64,000 nucleotides of DNA from Shimia sp. (GCA_024224295.1 JAAENN010000182.1:1-64000), one strand, 5' to 3'; positions 52,530 to 61,949 are shown, numbered from the stretch's first letter. The notes: generated from the sequence alone by a model not told the origin. Numbers and translations: made by a program.

Positions 52530-52571
52530 TTAGCGCAGTTAGCGCAATCAAATGCAGGTTAGCGCAATCAA
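52530..52571. promoter_or_regulatory. Triple TTAGCGCA repeat in the pckA-chvI intergenic region
   Basis: TTAGCGCA occurs at 52530-52537, 52539-52546 and 52559-52566 in the same orientation. The last two belong to a longer 14-base direct repeat, GTTAGCGCAATCAA (52538-52551 and 52558-52571), 20 bp apart. The 374-base gap holds no gene. Near its chvI end there is also TTGCG/CGCAA with an 8-base spacer (about 52708-52725). Direct repeats with whole-turn spacing suggest a cooperatively binding regulator. Confidence 0.6.
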
Positions 52572-52765
52572 GTGTTCCGATCGGAAAAGGTCGGCAGCAA
52601 TTGTCGGTGAAAGTGAGACAATTTAGTCATTGCTCAAGGATTTTCTGGCTAAATAAGTTCGGTTTACGACCCGAATCGCACTTTTACGTTGATTGACCGA
52701 GACTGACTTGCGCATAATGTCGCAAAAAAACAGACATAATAAGAGCAGTAATAAGGACCGATCCC

Positions 52766-53467
52766 ATGTCGAAAATTGCCCTAGTGGATGACGACAGGAA
52801 TATCCTGACGTCGGTTTCGATCACCCTTGAGGCAGAGGGGTTTGAGGTTGAAACCTACAATGATGGCCAGCAAGCGCTGGACGCATTCAATAAAAAACTC
52901 CCGGATATGGCCGTCTTGGATATCAAGATGCCTCGCATGGATGGCATGGATCTTTTGCAGCGCCTGCGACAGAAAACCAGTATGCCGGTAATTTTCTTGA
53001 CTTCCAAAGACGATGAGATCGACGAGGTTCTGGGGCTACGTATGGGTGCCGACGACTACGTCAAAAAACCATTCAGTCAGCGTTTGCTGGTGGAACGCAT
53101 TCGGGCGCTACTTCGCCGCCAGGAAGCTGTCGACGGCGAAATTGTTGGCGACACAGAAGATACAAAGATTATGGAGCGGGGCGACCTGACGATGGATCCG
53201 CTGCGTCACTCTGTAAGCTGGAAAGGTCAGGACGTTACGCTGACTGTTACGGAGTTTCTTTTGCTGCAGGCGCTTGCACAGAGGCCGGGTTTTGTGAAAA
53301 GCCGGGATCAGTTGATGGATGTGGCCTATGATGACCAAGTCTATGTGGACGACAGAACCATCGACAGCCATATCAAGCGCTTGCGTAAAAAGATGCGAAC
53401 GGCCGACCGTGATTTCTCTGCAATTGAGACGCTCTACGGCATCGGTTATAGGTACAACGAAGAGTAA
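52766..53467 (+). CDS. chvI: Response regulator ChvI
   Basis: This 233-residue OmpR-type regulator has a receiver domain with acidic pocket DDD (8-10), phospho-acceptor Asp52 ([11 protein letters not shown]) and Lys in VKKPF. The C-terminal winged helix ([46 protein letters not shown]) matches the family. Order and content match ChvI of ChvG-ChvI, a system controlling envelope and acid responses in alphaproteobacteria. chvG follows 24 bases downstream. Confidence 0.94.
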   Translation: MSKIALVDDDRNILTSVSITLEAEGFEVETYNDGQQALDAFNKKLPDMAVLDIKMPRMDGMDLLQRLRQKTSMPVIFLTSKDDEIDEVLGLRMGADDYVKKPFSQRLLVERIRALLRRQEAVDGEIVGDTEDTKIMERGDLTMDPLRHSVSWKGQDVTLTVTEFLLLQALAQRPGFVKSRDQLMDVAYDDQVYVDDRTIDSHIKRLRKKMRTADRDFSAIETLYGIGYRYNEE

Positions 53468-53491
53468 CGACACTAGGCCGGAAGGACCAAC

Positions 53492-55186
53492 GTGCAAGAC
53501 ATGGCCCAAGGGCGGGACGGAGACGTTGTTTTGGGCGATGATTGGGTCGCTCCAGAATCTAATGTCGAGGAAGAGTTGCAAGGCCGGCGCGAACGTCGCC
53601 GGCTTTTGCCTCTCGGGAAGTCCCCACTAACACGCAAAATCATTACCTTTAACATGATCGCCCTTTTGGTGCTGGTCGCAGGTATTCTGTTTCTCAATAG
53701 CGCGCGTGACAGTTTTGCTGTGCAACGTGCCACTGGTCTAGTGACTGAAGCGCGTTTGATTGCTGGCGCGTTTGAAGCACAGTTACCATCTGGCGCCCCT
53801 GTCAATTTAGCCACGAATGACGGTGTTGATGTCCGCGCGACGCTCGAAAAGCTGCCGCTTCAAGTGGGCACTACAGTGCATGTTTTTGATGCGGCAGGCC
53901 AAAAGGCTGGAGTTAAGGCTGGCAGGGCGTCTGCAGAGGCTGCTGAAGTATTAGCGGAGCGTCCAGACGGTGCCCCGCTCACTTCTGCCCTTGACAAAAT
54001 TTGGAGTTCAATCTCCGGAAAAGGCGATGCCGTTGAGGCGTCCGCGGATCAGCTAAACAGCCAACTTTATGCAATGGCCCAGTCTGCGGTCGCGGGTTCT
54101 GAAACTTTAGAAACACTTGTTGCCGCAGACGGCGGGCATGTGTTTTCTATGGCAGTACCAATTGAACAAAATGATAGGGTTGTTGGTGCGGTGGTGTTGT
54201 CCAGTGCTTCGGGAGAGCTAGACCGCATGGTAAGTTCGGAGCGTGAACGGGTACTGCAGATGTTTTTGATCGCGACGGTGGTGTCTGTTGGGCTGTCGAT
54301 GGTGTTAGCATCGACAATTTCCAATCCTCTATCCGATTTGGCTGCAGCAGCAGAACTTGGTAGAGACAGCGACAGCCGGAAAGTAAATCCTGGGCGGGTT
54401 CGCATTCCGGATTTGACAGCCCGCCCCGACGAGATTGGTCGGTTGTCTGGCGCCTTACGAGGTATGGTCTCTGCGTTGTACGAGAGGATTGACAGCAACG
54501 AGCAATTCGCTGCGGATGTGGCGCATGAAATAAAGAACCCTCTGGCTTCTTTGAGGTCCGCTGTCGGCTCCTTAAGGTTAGTAAAAAAGGAAGAACATCG
54601 GGAAAAGTTACTCAATGTGATTGAGCATGATGTGCGTAGATTGGATCGTTTGGTGAGCGACATTTCCAATGCATCTCGCTTGGACAGCGAGTTGGTCAAG
54701 GAGGAAGAGGAATCTTTCAATCTGATGGGAATGGTTGGTAATCTTACGCAGTATTTGGGTGAAGACGCTCAAGGGAAAGGTATCGATTTCATCACCGACT
54801 TGCCCGATAAACCAATTCAGATAACCGGCTTGGAAGCACGTCTTGCACAAGTCTTTGTCAACCTGATCACCAATGCCATCAGTTTTTGTGAAGACGGGGA
54901 CGCGATCCGTGTTTGGGCGCGTAAGCGTGAAAATCGCGTTTTGGTAGTGGTTGAGGACACTGGACCGGGCATTCCCGAACAGGCCTTGAATAAGATTTTC
55001 AACCGGTTCTATTCGCATCGTCCGGAATCTCAATTCGGGAATAACTCCGGATTGGGCTTGGCGATATCTAAACAAATTGTGGAGGCACACGGCGGGGTGG
55101 TTTGGGCGGAGAATATTCGCCCAACCGATGTGGATGTAACATCCGAGCCTCTAGGAGCCCGGTTTGTTGTAGGGTTGCCGGTGTAA
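53492..55186 (+). CDS. chvG: Sensor histidine kinase ChvG
   Basis: The 564-residue protein has membrane segments at about 51-72 and 250-272, a periplasmic sensor domain between them, a HAMP region and the H-box FAADVAHEIKNPLASLRSAV with His near 351. The ATPase domain follows (NLITNAISFCEDGDAI, VEDTGPGIP, NSGLGLAISKQIVEAHGG). The start is a GTG at 53492, with AAGGA upstream. It phosphorylates ChvI. hprK begins 3 bases after its stop. Confidence 0.93.
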   Translation: MQDMAQGRDGDVVLGDDWVAPESNVEEELQGRRERRRLLPLGKSPLTRKIITFNMIALLVLVAGILFLNSARDSFAVQRATGLVTEARLIAGAFEAQLPSGAPVNLATNDGVDVRATLEKLPLQVGTTVHVFDAAGQKAGVKAGRASAEAAEVLAERPDGAPLTSALDKIWSSISGKGDAVEASADQLNSQLYAMAQSAVAGSETLETLVAADGGHVFSMAVPIEQNDRVVGAVVLSSASGELDRMVSSERERVLQMFLIATVVSVGLSMVLASTISNPLSDLAAAAELGRDSDSRKVNPGRVRIPDLTARPDEIGRLSGALRGMVSALYERIDSNEQFAADVAHEIKNPLASLRSAVGSLRLVKKEEHREKLLNVIEHDVRRLDRLVSDISNASRLDSELVKEEEESFNLMGMVGNLTQYLGEDAQGKGIDFITDLPDKPIQITGLEARLAQVFVNLITNAISFCEDGDAIRVWARKRENRVLVVVEDTGPGIPEQALNKIFNRFYSHRPESQFGNNSGLGLAISKQIVEAHGGVVWAENIRPTDVDVTSEPLGARFVVGLPV

Positions 55187-55189
55187 GTC

Positions 55190-55645
55190 ATGCGGCAAAC
55201 AGACGATTTGCTTTCGGCTATTTCCAATGAAGAGAGCCTCCTGCATGCCTCTTGTGTGTCCCACAACAGGCGCGCGGTTCTCATTCGTGGCGCTTCGGGT
55301 AGCGGGAAATCGAGCCTAGCCTTGCAGCTCATGGCTTATGGAGCAGAGTTGGTTTCGGACGATCAAACTATAGTTCGGCTCAATGCAGGGCGTGTCTTAG
55401 CCTCTGCGCCAGATACTTCTTGTGGTTTGATTGAGGCCCGCAGAGTTGGGATACTGCGGGCGGCTCCTGTCCAAAATGTGCCGTTACATTTGGTGGTGGA
55501 TCTGGATCAAAATGAAGATCAAAGGTTGCCCCACCCAAGGCAGGTGCAAATCTTGGGGCATAATTTTTCGATGCTTTTTGGCGTTGATGCTCCCTATTTT
55601 GCCGCCGCAGTATTTCAGATGTTGCGGCATGGAAGGAACTCATAA
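55190..55645 (+). CDS. hprK: HPr kinase/phosphorylase, short alphaproteobacterial form
   Basis: The 151-residue protein keeps the catalytic P-loop IRGASGSGKSSLALQL (about 31-46) and the following VSDDQTIVRL block. It lacks the N-terminal domain of the 310-residue Firmicutes enzyme. It should phosphorylate HPr on Ser, and the HPr encoded downstream has that Ser. It is sandwiched between chvG and rapZ, with its stop directly followed by the rapZ ATG. Confidence 0.92.
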   Translation: MRQTDDLLSAISNEESLLHASCVSHNRRAVLIRGASGSGKSSLALQLMAYGAELVSDDQTIVRLNAGRVLASAPDTSCGLIEARRVGILRAAPVQNVPLHLVVDLDQNEDQRLPHPRQVQILGHNFSMLFGVDAPYFAAAVFQMLRHGRNS

Positions 55646-56563
55646 ATGACCACGGAAGACACTGTGGATAAGGTTCCAATGGTGCTTCTTACCGGTCCTT
55701 CTGGTGCTGGACGTTCTACAGCTATCAAGGCACTTGAAGATGCGGGTTTTGAAACGATCGATAACCTTCCGTTGGGACTGCTGCCGCGTCTCTTGTCTGG
55801 CCAACCGCTCAAACGGCCCATGGCGTTGAGCTTAGATGTCCGCAACCGCGACTTCTCTCCTGCGGCGATCCTTGATGCCCTGAAGCTCGTGGATCAATTG
55901 ACCAATGTCGCGCCGGAACTGCTATACCTTGATTGTCGGGCTGAAGTTTTGCGACGCCGTTACAATGAAACCCGGCGCAGTCACCCTTTAGATCGACATG
56001 AAGATCCTAATACAGGTATCGAGGCTGAGTTGTCGCTTTTGCAGGAGATCCGCGGCTGGGCTACAGTATTAATGGACACATCAGAGCTCACTCCTCACGA
56101 GCTGCGCCATGCTGTGCAAAGCCGATTTGCTCCACAAGATGGTCAATCCATTGGTATGACACTGCAATCTTTCAGCTACAAACGCGGTATTCCTCAGGGT
56201 GCAGATTTGGTGATCGACTGCCGCTTTTTGCAGAATCCGCACTGGCAACACGAACTCCGACCTATGGATGGTGGAGATGTGCCCGTTGGCATCTATGTCG
56301 CCGCTGATCCGGGCTTCGAGCCGTTTATCGCGAATTTGCAAGAGATGTTGCAGCACGCTTTGCCTGGTTACATTCGAGAAGGGCGCAGTCATCTTCATGT
56401 TGCTTTTGGGTGTACTGGAGGCAAACACCGGTCTGTCTACATGACCGAGAGGATTGCCGAATCCCTTGCAAATAGGGGCTGGCAGGTGTCTATAAGACAT
56501 CGCGAGCTTAATCGTTACGCTGTGCTGGGTGCGCGTACGCAGATCGCAGAAGATGGGGAATAA
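55646..56563 (+). CDS. rapZ: RapZ-family nucleotide-binding protein
   Basis: The 305-residue protein has an N-terminal P-loop domain and a C-terminal domain with VAFGCTGGKHRSVYMTERIA. In the P-loop, GPSGAGRS at residues 17-24, the usual Walker A Lys is Arg23. The E. coli relative is an RNase adaptor that controls amino-sugar synthesis. In alphaproteobacteria the gene sits with hprK and PTS genes, as here. Confidence 0.92.
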   Translation: MTTEDTVDKVPMVLLTGPSGAGRSTAIKALEDAGFETIDNLPLGLLPRLLSGQPLKRPMALSLDVRNRDFSPAAILDALKLVDQLTNVAPELLYLDCRAEVLRRRYNETRRSHPLDRHEDPNTGIEAELSLLQEIRGWATVLMDTSELTPHELRHAVQSRFAPQDGQSIGMTLQSFSYKRGIPQGADLVIDCRFLQNPHWQHELRPMDGGDVPVGIYVAADPGFEPFIANLQEMLQHALPGYIREGRSHLHVAFGCTGGKHRSVYMTERIAESLANRGWQVSIRHRELNRYAVLGARTQIAEDGE

Positions 56564-56568
56564 GTAGC

Positions 56569-56961
56569 TTGATCGGTATCGTGATCGTGGCACATGGTGG
56601 TTTGGCCAGTGAATACTTGGCCGCCATGGAACATGTCGTTGGCGCCCAAAATGGCGTCAGCGCGATTACTATTGAGCCGGATCATGACCGTGGCCAGAAA
56701 CAACGCGAAATCTGCTCCGCTGCGGATGCTGTAGACCAAGGGGACGGCGTTGTAGTGGTTACGGATATGTTTGGCGGGTCACCGTCGAATCTGAGCCTCC
56801 GCGCCTGTGCCCCGGCAAATCGCCGCATACTCTACGGTGCAAATTTGCCGATGCTGATTAAGCTGGCCAAGAGCCGTCATCTTGACGTTTCTGATGCAGT
56901 GAAAGCAGCATTGGAAGCTGGTAGAAAGTACATAGATAGCCAAAATATTCAGACAGGGTAA
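56569..56961 (+). CDS. PTS EIIA component, mannose type
   Basis: The 130-residue protein uses a TTG start at 56569, with GGGGA upstream. The phospho-acceptor is His9 in IVIVAHGGLASEYL. VVVTDMFGGSPSNLSLRAC is the second family block. No EIIB or EIIC gene follows, so it probably regulates rather than transports. HPr is encoded 4 bases downstream. Confidence 0.93.
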   Translation: MIGIVIVAHGGLASEYLAAMEHVVGAQNGVSAITIEPDHDRGQKQREICSAADAVDQGDGVVVVTDMFGGSPSNLSLRACAPANRRILYGANLPMLIKLAKSRHLDVSDAVKAALEAGRKYIDSQNIQTG

Positions 56962-56965
56962 GTAG

Positions 56966-57244
56966 ATGAGGGATGTCATCCAACGCACGATGCAAATCGT
57001 GAATGAAAAGGGACTGCATGCTCGCGCCTCTGCAAAGCTTGTCGAGGTAGTCGAAGGTTTTGACGCTTCGGCAGAAGTATCAAAGGATGGCTTGAGTGCG
57101 GGTGGCGACAGTATTATGGGATTGCTGATGTTGGCGGCCTCCAAGGGTACCAGCATTGAAGTGGAAACCAGCGGGCCAGACGCACAGGCCTTGGCCAATG
57201 CCATTGAGGCACTTGTCGCTGACAAGTTTGGCGAAGGGTTTTAA
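56966..57244 (+). CDS. ptsH: Phosphocarrier protein HPr
   Basis: This 92-residue HPr has the EI-dependent phosphorylation site His18 (KGLHARASAKLVEVV) and the regulatory Ser49 (GGDSIMGLLML), the target of HprK. Together with EIIA it forms the incomplete, regulatory PTS branch of alphaproteobacteria. EI is not in the window. Confidence 0.95.
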   Translation: MRDVIQRTMQIVNEKGLHARASAKLVEVVEGFDASAEVSKDGLSAGGDSIMGLLMLAASKGTSIEVETSGPDAQALANAIEALVADKFGEGF

Positions 57245-57271
57245 CTATGGCTGCGATGTAGGAAGACGAAT

Positions 57272-58159
57272 TTGGTAGATACGGTGCCACAGGCGCAGGT
57301 CGGAAAGCCTGCTTCAGATACGGAAGGTCAGAACTACGATCGCCGCACGTTGACCTATGCCAATTCCTTTGATGATCGTTGGACTGCCTTCGCCATTCGT
57401 GCACTCGAATGGATGACCGGTAAAGTAAAAATCTTGCGCATGGTCAAAAAATTCGAACGTAACAATGAAAAGTACCGCGGCCAGAAATTCTGGCGTGGGG
57501 CGCTTAACGTTATGGGCATTGAGCTGAAGACACCGCTCGAGCAGCTCCAGAATATTCCTGCTGAAGGCCCAGTTGTGGTTGTTGCCAATCACCCACATGG
57601 AATGGTGGATGGCATGATTTTTGCGGATTTGATTGGGCGAGTGCGCCAAGACTACCGCATCCTAACCCGGTCCGTGCTGACAGGGCTCGATGAAGCCGCA
57701 TCCAGTTTCATGATTCCGGTGCCATTCCCGCACGATCCGGACGCGCAGCGTAAGATGGTCGAGATGCGCGGCAAGGCGATGGCGCATCTGAAAGACGGTG
57801 GCGTAGTCGCCCTGTTCCCATCTGGCGTTGTTATGAGCTCGGACACCTGGTTTGGGCCAGCGATCGAGCAAGAGTGGAACGTTTTCACGGCTCAGATGAT
57901 CCGTCGCTCCGGCGCGAGAGTTGTCCCGATTTTCTATCCAGGCCAAAACAGCCGCGCCTATCAGATTGCAAACAAGCTATCTCCGATCCTGCGACAAGGC
58001 CTATTGTTGCATGAGATTGTGAGGTCTTGTGACAAGCCGCAGGCGCCGGTCGTCGGTGCACCATTGACTGACGAACAGATGGAACAGCTTCAATCAGATC
58101 CACGTGGATTTATGGCCTGGTTGCGTCAACACACATTGGACCTTGAAAAGAGCATCTGA
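57272..58159 (+). CDS. PlsC-type glycerolipid acyltransferase
   Basis: This 295-residue protein uses a TTG start at 57272, with GGAAG about 8 bases upstream. The acyltransferase motif I is VVVANHPHGMVDG (His-x4-Asp form, about residues 108-120); motif III is GVVALFPSGVVMSS. It should transfer an acyl chain to a lipid. Membrane anchoring is weak in the sequence. It lies 27 bases after ptsH and is probably the last gene of the chvI operon. Confidence 0.85.
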   Translation: MVDTVPQAQVGKPASDTEGQNYDRRTLTYANSFDDRWTAFAIRALEWMTGKVKILRMVKKFERNNEKYRGQKFWRGALNVMGIELKTPLEQLQNIPAEGPVVVVANHPHGMVDGMIFADLIGRVRQDYRILTRSVLTGLDEAASSFMIPVPFPHDPDAQRKMVEMRGKAMAHLKDGGVVALFPSGVVMSSDTWFGPAIEQEWNVFTAQMIRRSGARVVPIFYPGQNSRAYQIANKLSPILRQGLLLHEIVRSCDKPQAPVVGAPLTDEQMEQLQSDPRGFMAWLRQHTLDLEKSI

Positions 58160-58184
58160 GTTTCACGTCTATCGGTTAACTCAG

Positions 58185-58211
58185 AAACGCGAAGCCATGG
58201 CTTCGCGTTTT
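58185..58211. terminator. Terminator between the acyltransferase and 3-hydroxyacyl-CoA dehydrogenase genes
   Basis: A perfect 26-bp palindrome centred at 58197/58198 has arms AAACGCGAAGCCA and TGGCTTCGCGTTT, followed by TTGTGTTTT. It serves convergent genes on both strands. Confidence 0.88.
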
Positions 58212-58221
58212 GTGTTTTGGA

Positions 58222-59097
58222 TCAGCGGGTTGGTACCGGCGTGTCGCCTCTGTAGTCATAGAAACCACGCTTGGTTTTGCGGCCAAGCCACCCAGCTTCC
58301 ACATATTTGGTCAAGAGAGGGCAGGGGCGGTACTTGGTGTCCGCCAGGCCATCATGTAGAACGTTCATGATGGCAAGACAGGTGTCTAGACCAATGAAAT
58401 CCGCCAATTCCAACGGCCCCATTGGGTGGTTTGCTCCTAACTTCATGGCGTTGTCGATAGAGGCCACATTGCCGACGCCTTCATAGAGTGTGTAGCAGGC
58501 CTCGTTGATCATGGGGATGAGGATACGATTTACAATAAAGGCCGGGAAGTCCTCTGCGCTGGCCGCAGTTTTTCCAAGGCGTTCTACGATGCCCAGACAG
58601 GTTTGATAAGTGTCTTCGTCTGTAGCGATGCCGCGGATCAGCTCGACCAACTTCATCATCGGCACCGGGTTCATGAAGTGAAATCCCATGAAACGCTCGG
58701 GGCGATCCGTGCGAGATGCAAGACGCGTTATCGAGATCGATGATGTGTTGGAAGTGAGCAGCGTATCCGGCCCGAGATGAGGTTTCAAAGTATCAAAAAT
58801 TTGATGCTTGATCTCTTCACGTTCTGTGGCCGCTTCGATCACAAGGTCTGTGCTGCCAAGCGCTGGCAACTCGATTGTGGTTTCGATCCGCCCCATTGTG
58901 GCGGCTTTTTCGTCCGCAGAAATCATTTCGCGGCTAACCTGTCGTTCTAGGTTTTTGTCGATGCGCGAAATTGCGACTTCTAGAGCGTTCTGGTTGATAT
59001 CATTAAGAAGTACATCATATCCGGCCAGCGCCATAACATGCGCAATACCGTTGCCCATCTGGCCTGCTCCAACGACGCCAATCGACTTGATGTCCAT
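58222..59097 (-). CDS. 3-hydroxybutyryl-CoA dehydrogenase
   Basis: The 291-residue protein starts at ATG 59097, with GAGAGG upstream. The NAD-binding fold begins with IGVVGAGQMGNGIAHVMALAGYDV. The catalytic region includes TSNTSSISITRLAS and RFMGFHFMNPVPMMKLVELI, with His of the FHFMNP block. It oxidises 3-hydroxyacyl-CoA with NAD or NADP in butyrate or polyhydroxybutyrate metabolism. Confidence 0.93.
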   Translation of the reverse strand: MDIKSIGVVGAGQMGNGIAHVMALAGYDVLLNDINQNALEVAISRIDKNLERQVSREMISADEKAATMGRIETTIELPALGSTDLVIEAATEREEIKHQIFDTLKPHLGPDTLLTSNTSSISITRLASRTDRPERFMGFHFMNPVPMMKLVELIRGIATDEDTYQTCLGIVERLGKTAASAEDFPAFIVNRILIPMINEACYTLYEGVGNVASIDNAMKLGANHPMGPLELADFIGLDTCLAIMNVLHDGLADTKYRPCPLLTKYVEAGWLGRKTKRGFYDYRGDTPVPTR

Positions 59098-59258
59098 ACG
59101 TGAAATCCTCTCAAAATCTCTCGCCGACAATAGGCCCGCGTAGGTAGAGGCTGCAAGGGGATAAGGTCTCTAAAACTTAGCATAAAAGCGCGCATTAGCT
59201 TTTTCGCAAGGGCTTTCGGCGATTCTCTTTAATGGGTGAGAAAATTAGTGGTGAGAAA

Positions 59259-60086
59259 ATGTCTTACGAGAAGATGTCTGGCGCTGAGCTCAATTATGAG
59301 CCGTGCCAATACGGGGAATCGCGATTATCGTTTCGTGGCCCTCAAAAGAAGCTGGATGCTCCTTTTGTTGCGTTTCTTGGCGGTACTGAGACCTATGGCA
59401 AGTTTGTACCACAGCCATTTGTAAATCTGTTGGATGAGGCGCTGCCTATCAACTGTGTGAATTTTGGCTATGTGAACGCGGGTATCGATGCGTTTTTGGC
59501 GGAGCCGTCTGTGTTGCATATTGCGCAGCAATCCGAGATGACCGTTGTACAGGTCATGGGCGCTCAAAACATGTCCAATCGGTATTACAAAGTGCATCCG
59601 CGGCGGAACGATCGCTTTATCGGTGCGTCCAACATGATGCAGATGGTATTCAATGAGATCGACTTCAGCGAGTTTCATTTTACTCGGCATATGCTGGGTA
59701 CGCTCTGTGCCCGCGCGCCGGACCGTTATGCCATGGTGCGTGATGAACTACGGATGGCGTGGAGTGCACGTATGAAGTTGTTGCTAAATACCATTGGCGG
59801 CAAGATTGTCCTGCTCTGGGTGGCAGATCATGCGCCGGAAACAGCAATGGGAACAAGCGGATTGGGGCCCGATCCTTTGTTTGTGGACCGTTTGATGATT
59901 GAAGAGTTGCGACCAATGGTGGATGACATTGTCGAAGTGGTGGTGAGTCAAAGCGCGCAATCGCAGGGGATCACGGGTATGCAATGTACCGATATGGAAC
60001 GTGTGGCGGCCCAGAGAATGTTGGGCGTTGCAGCTCATCAGGAAACGGCTGACGCGCTACATAAGTCGCTGACGCAATTGATTTGA
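59259..60086 (+). CDS. DUF6473 family protein
   Basis: This protein has about 275 residues. ATG 59259 is preferred because GGTGAGA lies 5 bases upstream; ATGs at 59232 and 59274 are alternatives. I recognise it as the Rhodobacteraceae DUF6473 family (FVAFLGGTETYGKF, CVNFGYVNAGIDAFL, VVQVMGAQNMSNRYYKVHPRRNDRF). The glycine-serine-free GGTETYG start and the later VADHA block recall SGNH/GDSL-like folds, but no catalytic triad can be assigned. No signal peptide is present. It is monocistronic, ending at a strong terminator. Confidence 0.72.
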   Translation: MSYEKMSGAELNYEPCQYGESRLSFRGPQKKLDAPFVAFLGGTETYGKFVPQPFVNLLDEALPINCVNFGYVNAGIDAFLAEPSVLHIAQQSEMTVVQVMGAQNMSNRYYKVHPRRNDRFIGASNMMQMVFNEIDFSEFHFTRHMLGTLCARAPDRYAMVRDELRMAWSARMKLLLNTIGGKIVLLWVADHAPETAMGTSGLGPDPLFVDRLMIEELRPMVDDIVEVVVSQSAQSQGITGMQCTDMERVAAQRMLGVAAHQETADALHKSLTQLI

Positions 60087-60109
60087 ACCGGTCATATAGC
60101 TCTCGTAAA

Positions 60110-60137
60110 AAGGGCCCGCCTGGAGAGGCGGGCCCTT
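60110..60137. terminator. Terminator between the DUF6473 gene and etfA
   Basis: AAGGGCCCGCCT and AGGCGGGCCCTT form a perfect 12-bp stem with a GGAG loop. It lies 24 bases after the DUF6473 stop and 24 bases beyond the etfA stop on the other strand. T-runs are short. Confidence 0.85.
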
Positions 60138-60160
60138 ATGCCTTTTGCTGCTGTGGGTGG

Positions 60161-61090
60161 CTAGCCGAGTTTCTCAGTCAGCGCCGGTACCGCTTCAAAA
60201 AGATCTGCGACCAGACCAAAGTCAGCAACCTGGAAAATTGGGGCCTCTTCGTCTTTGTTGATAGCAACAATAATCTTTGAGTCCTTCATCCCTGCAAGGT
60301 GCTGGATCGCGCCGGATATACCCGCTGCGATGTAAAGATCAGGAGCAACTACTTTACCGGTCTGGCCCACTTGCCAGTCGTTTGGTGCGTAACCGGAGTC
60401 AACCGCCGCACGGGAGGCACCAACTGCTGCCCCCAGTTTGTCAGCCAAAGCTTCAATGATTTTGAAGTCTTCTTCCGAGCCAACACCGCGGCCGCCGGAG
60501 ACAACCACACCTGCGGAGGTCAGCTCTGGACGGTCGCTTTCCGCAACTTTGTCTTCAACCCATTCGGACAGACCGGGATTGTCAGCTGCACCAGTGGTTT
60601 CCACAGATGCGGAGCCGCCTTCACCAGCGGCATCGAAAGTCGATGTGCGGAAGGTAATGACTTTGGTCGCGTCGGAGGATTTCACGGTTTGGATCGCGTT
60701 GCCGGCGTAAATTGGACGCTCGAATGTGTCTGCGTCAACAACTGCGGTCACATCAGACAGTACCATCACGTCCAGAAGCGCGGCCACGCGTGGCATCACG
60801 TTTTTGGCGTCGGTGGTCGCTGGCGCTACGATGTGGCTGTAGTCGCCGGCGAGCGAAACGATCAGCGCAGCTGTTGGTTCAGCCAGACGGTGACCAAGGG
60901 AGGCATCCTCAGCAACCAGAACTTTGGCGACACCGTCGATCTTAGCAGCGGCTTCGCCAGCTGCTGTAGCAGAGGCGCCAGCGGCTAGAACGGTCACGTC
61001 ACCCAGCGCCTTGGATGCGGAGACCGCTTTGGCGGTGGCGTCCATAGCCAGTTCGCCGTTGTTGACTTCTGCGAGAAGAAGAACAGCCAT
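60161..61090 (-). CDS. etfA: Electron transfer flavoprotein alpha subunit
   Basis: The 309-residue protein has the N-terminal ETF domain and the FAD-binding C-terminal half: [58 protein letters not shown] and [22 protein letters not shown]. It accepts electrons from acyl-CoA dehydrogenases. Its start overlaps the etfB stop by one base. Confidence 0.96.
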   Translation of the reverse strand: MAVLLLAEVNNGELAMDATAKAVSASKALGDVTVLAAGASATAAGEAAAKIDGVAKVLVAEDASLGHRLAEPTAALIVSLAGDYSHIVAPATTDAKNVMPRVAALLDVMVLSDVTAVVDADTFERPIYAGNAIQTVKSSDATKVITFRTSTFDAAGEGGSASVETTGAADNPGLSEWVEDKVAESDRPELTSAGVVVSGGRGVGSEEDFKIIEALADKLGAAVGASRAAVDSGYAPNDWQVGQTGKVVAPDLYIAAGISGAIQHLAGMKDSKIIVAINKDEEAPIFQVADFGLVADLFEAVPALTEKLG

Positions 61091-61848
61091 TACACAGCCC
61101 CCGCTTCTTTGAGTTTCTCAACTAGCTCGTCGACCGAGCCTACGATGATGCCAGCGGCACGCTCAGATGGCTCGGACGTCTTCACAACTTCCAGACGCGG
61201 AGTGACATCCACGCCGTAGTCGGCAGCGGTTTTTTCATCCAGCGGCTTTTTCTTCGCCTTCATAATGTTTGGTAGGGACGCATAACGCGGCTCGTTCAAA
61301 CGCAGGTCCACGGTGATGATGGTTGGCGTGTTGACCTTGATGGTCTGCAGACCGCCATCCACTTCACGGGTCACGACAGCTTTGTCGCCGTCGATGTCCA
61401 CTTTGGATGCAAAAGTCGCTTGGGACCAGCCCAGCAACGCAGACAACATCTGACCGGTTGCGTTCATGTCGTTGTCGATCGCCTGTTTGCCGCAGAGAAC
61501 AACACCTGGCTGCTCTTCCTCCACAATTTTGGAAAGGATCTTGGCAACGGCCAGCGGCTCGATGTCCTGGTCAACACTGTCCGCAGCCACAACCAGAATG
61601 GCGCGGTCGGCACCCATGGCGAGCGCGGTACGCAGGGTTTCCTGAGCTTGCTTCACACCGATGGAAACTGCGACGATTTCGTCCGCTTTGCCCGCTTCCT
61701 TCAGACGGATGGCCTCTTCAACGGCGATCTCATCAAACGGGTTCATGGACATTTTGACGTTGGCGAGATCGACACCAGTGCCGTCCGCTTTCACGCGGAC
61801 CTTCACGTTGTAGTCAATCACGCGCTTGACAGGTACTAGTACCTTCAT
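61090..61848 (-). CDS. etfB: Electron transfer flavoprotein beta subunit
   Basis: The 252-residue protein starts at [19 protein letters not shown] (ATG 61848, with GGAG about 11 bases upstream); a TTG six codons earlier is possible. AMP-binding and subunit-interface blocks include [16 protein letters not shown]-like [17 protein letters not shown] and [23 protein letters not shown]. It forms the heterodimer with EtfA. Confidence 0.96.
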   Translation of the reverse strand: MKVLVPVKRVIDYNVKVRVKADGTGVDLANVKMSMNPFDEIAVEEAIRLKEAGKADEIVAVSIGVKQAQETLRTALAMGADRAILVVAADSVDQDIEPLAVAKILSKIVEEEQPGVVLCGKQAIDNDMNATGQMLSALLGWSQATFASKVDIDGDKAVVTREVDGGLQTIKVNTPTIITVDLRLNEPRYASLPNIMKAKKKPLDEKTAADYGVDVTPRLEVVKTSEPSERAAGIIVGSVDELVEKLKEAGAV

Positions 61849-61949
61849 GGGCGTAGGACTCCTCAAAGTTTGTCAAAGCCACCTTCGGGCAGCTCATCGG
61901 AATGCTCTCACCGCGTTGATATAGTGTGCGGCGCGGGTGAAACAGAGCA

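Noticed and set aside
52530-52571. CtrA-binding sites in the chvI promoter
   Set aside because: The repeats contain TTAGCGCA rather than the TTAA-N7-TTAA pattern of CtrA sites.
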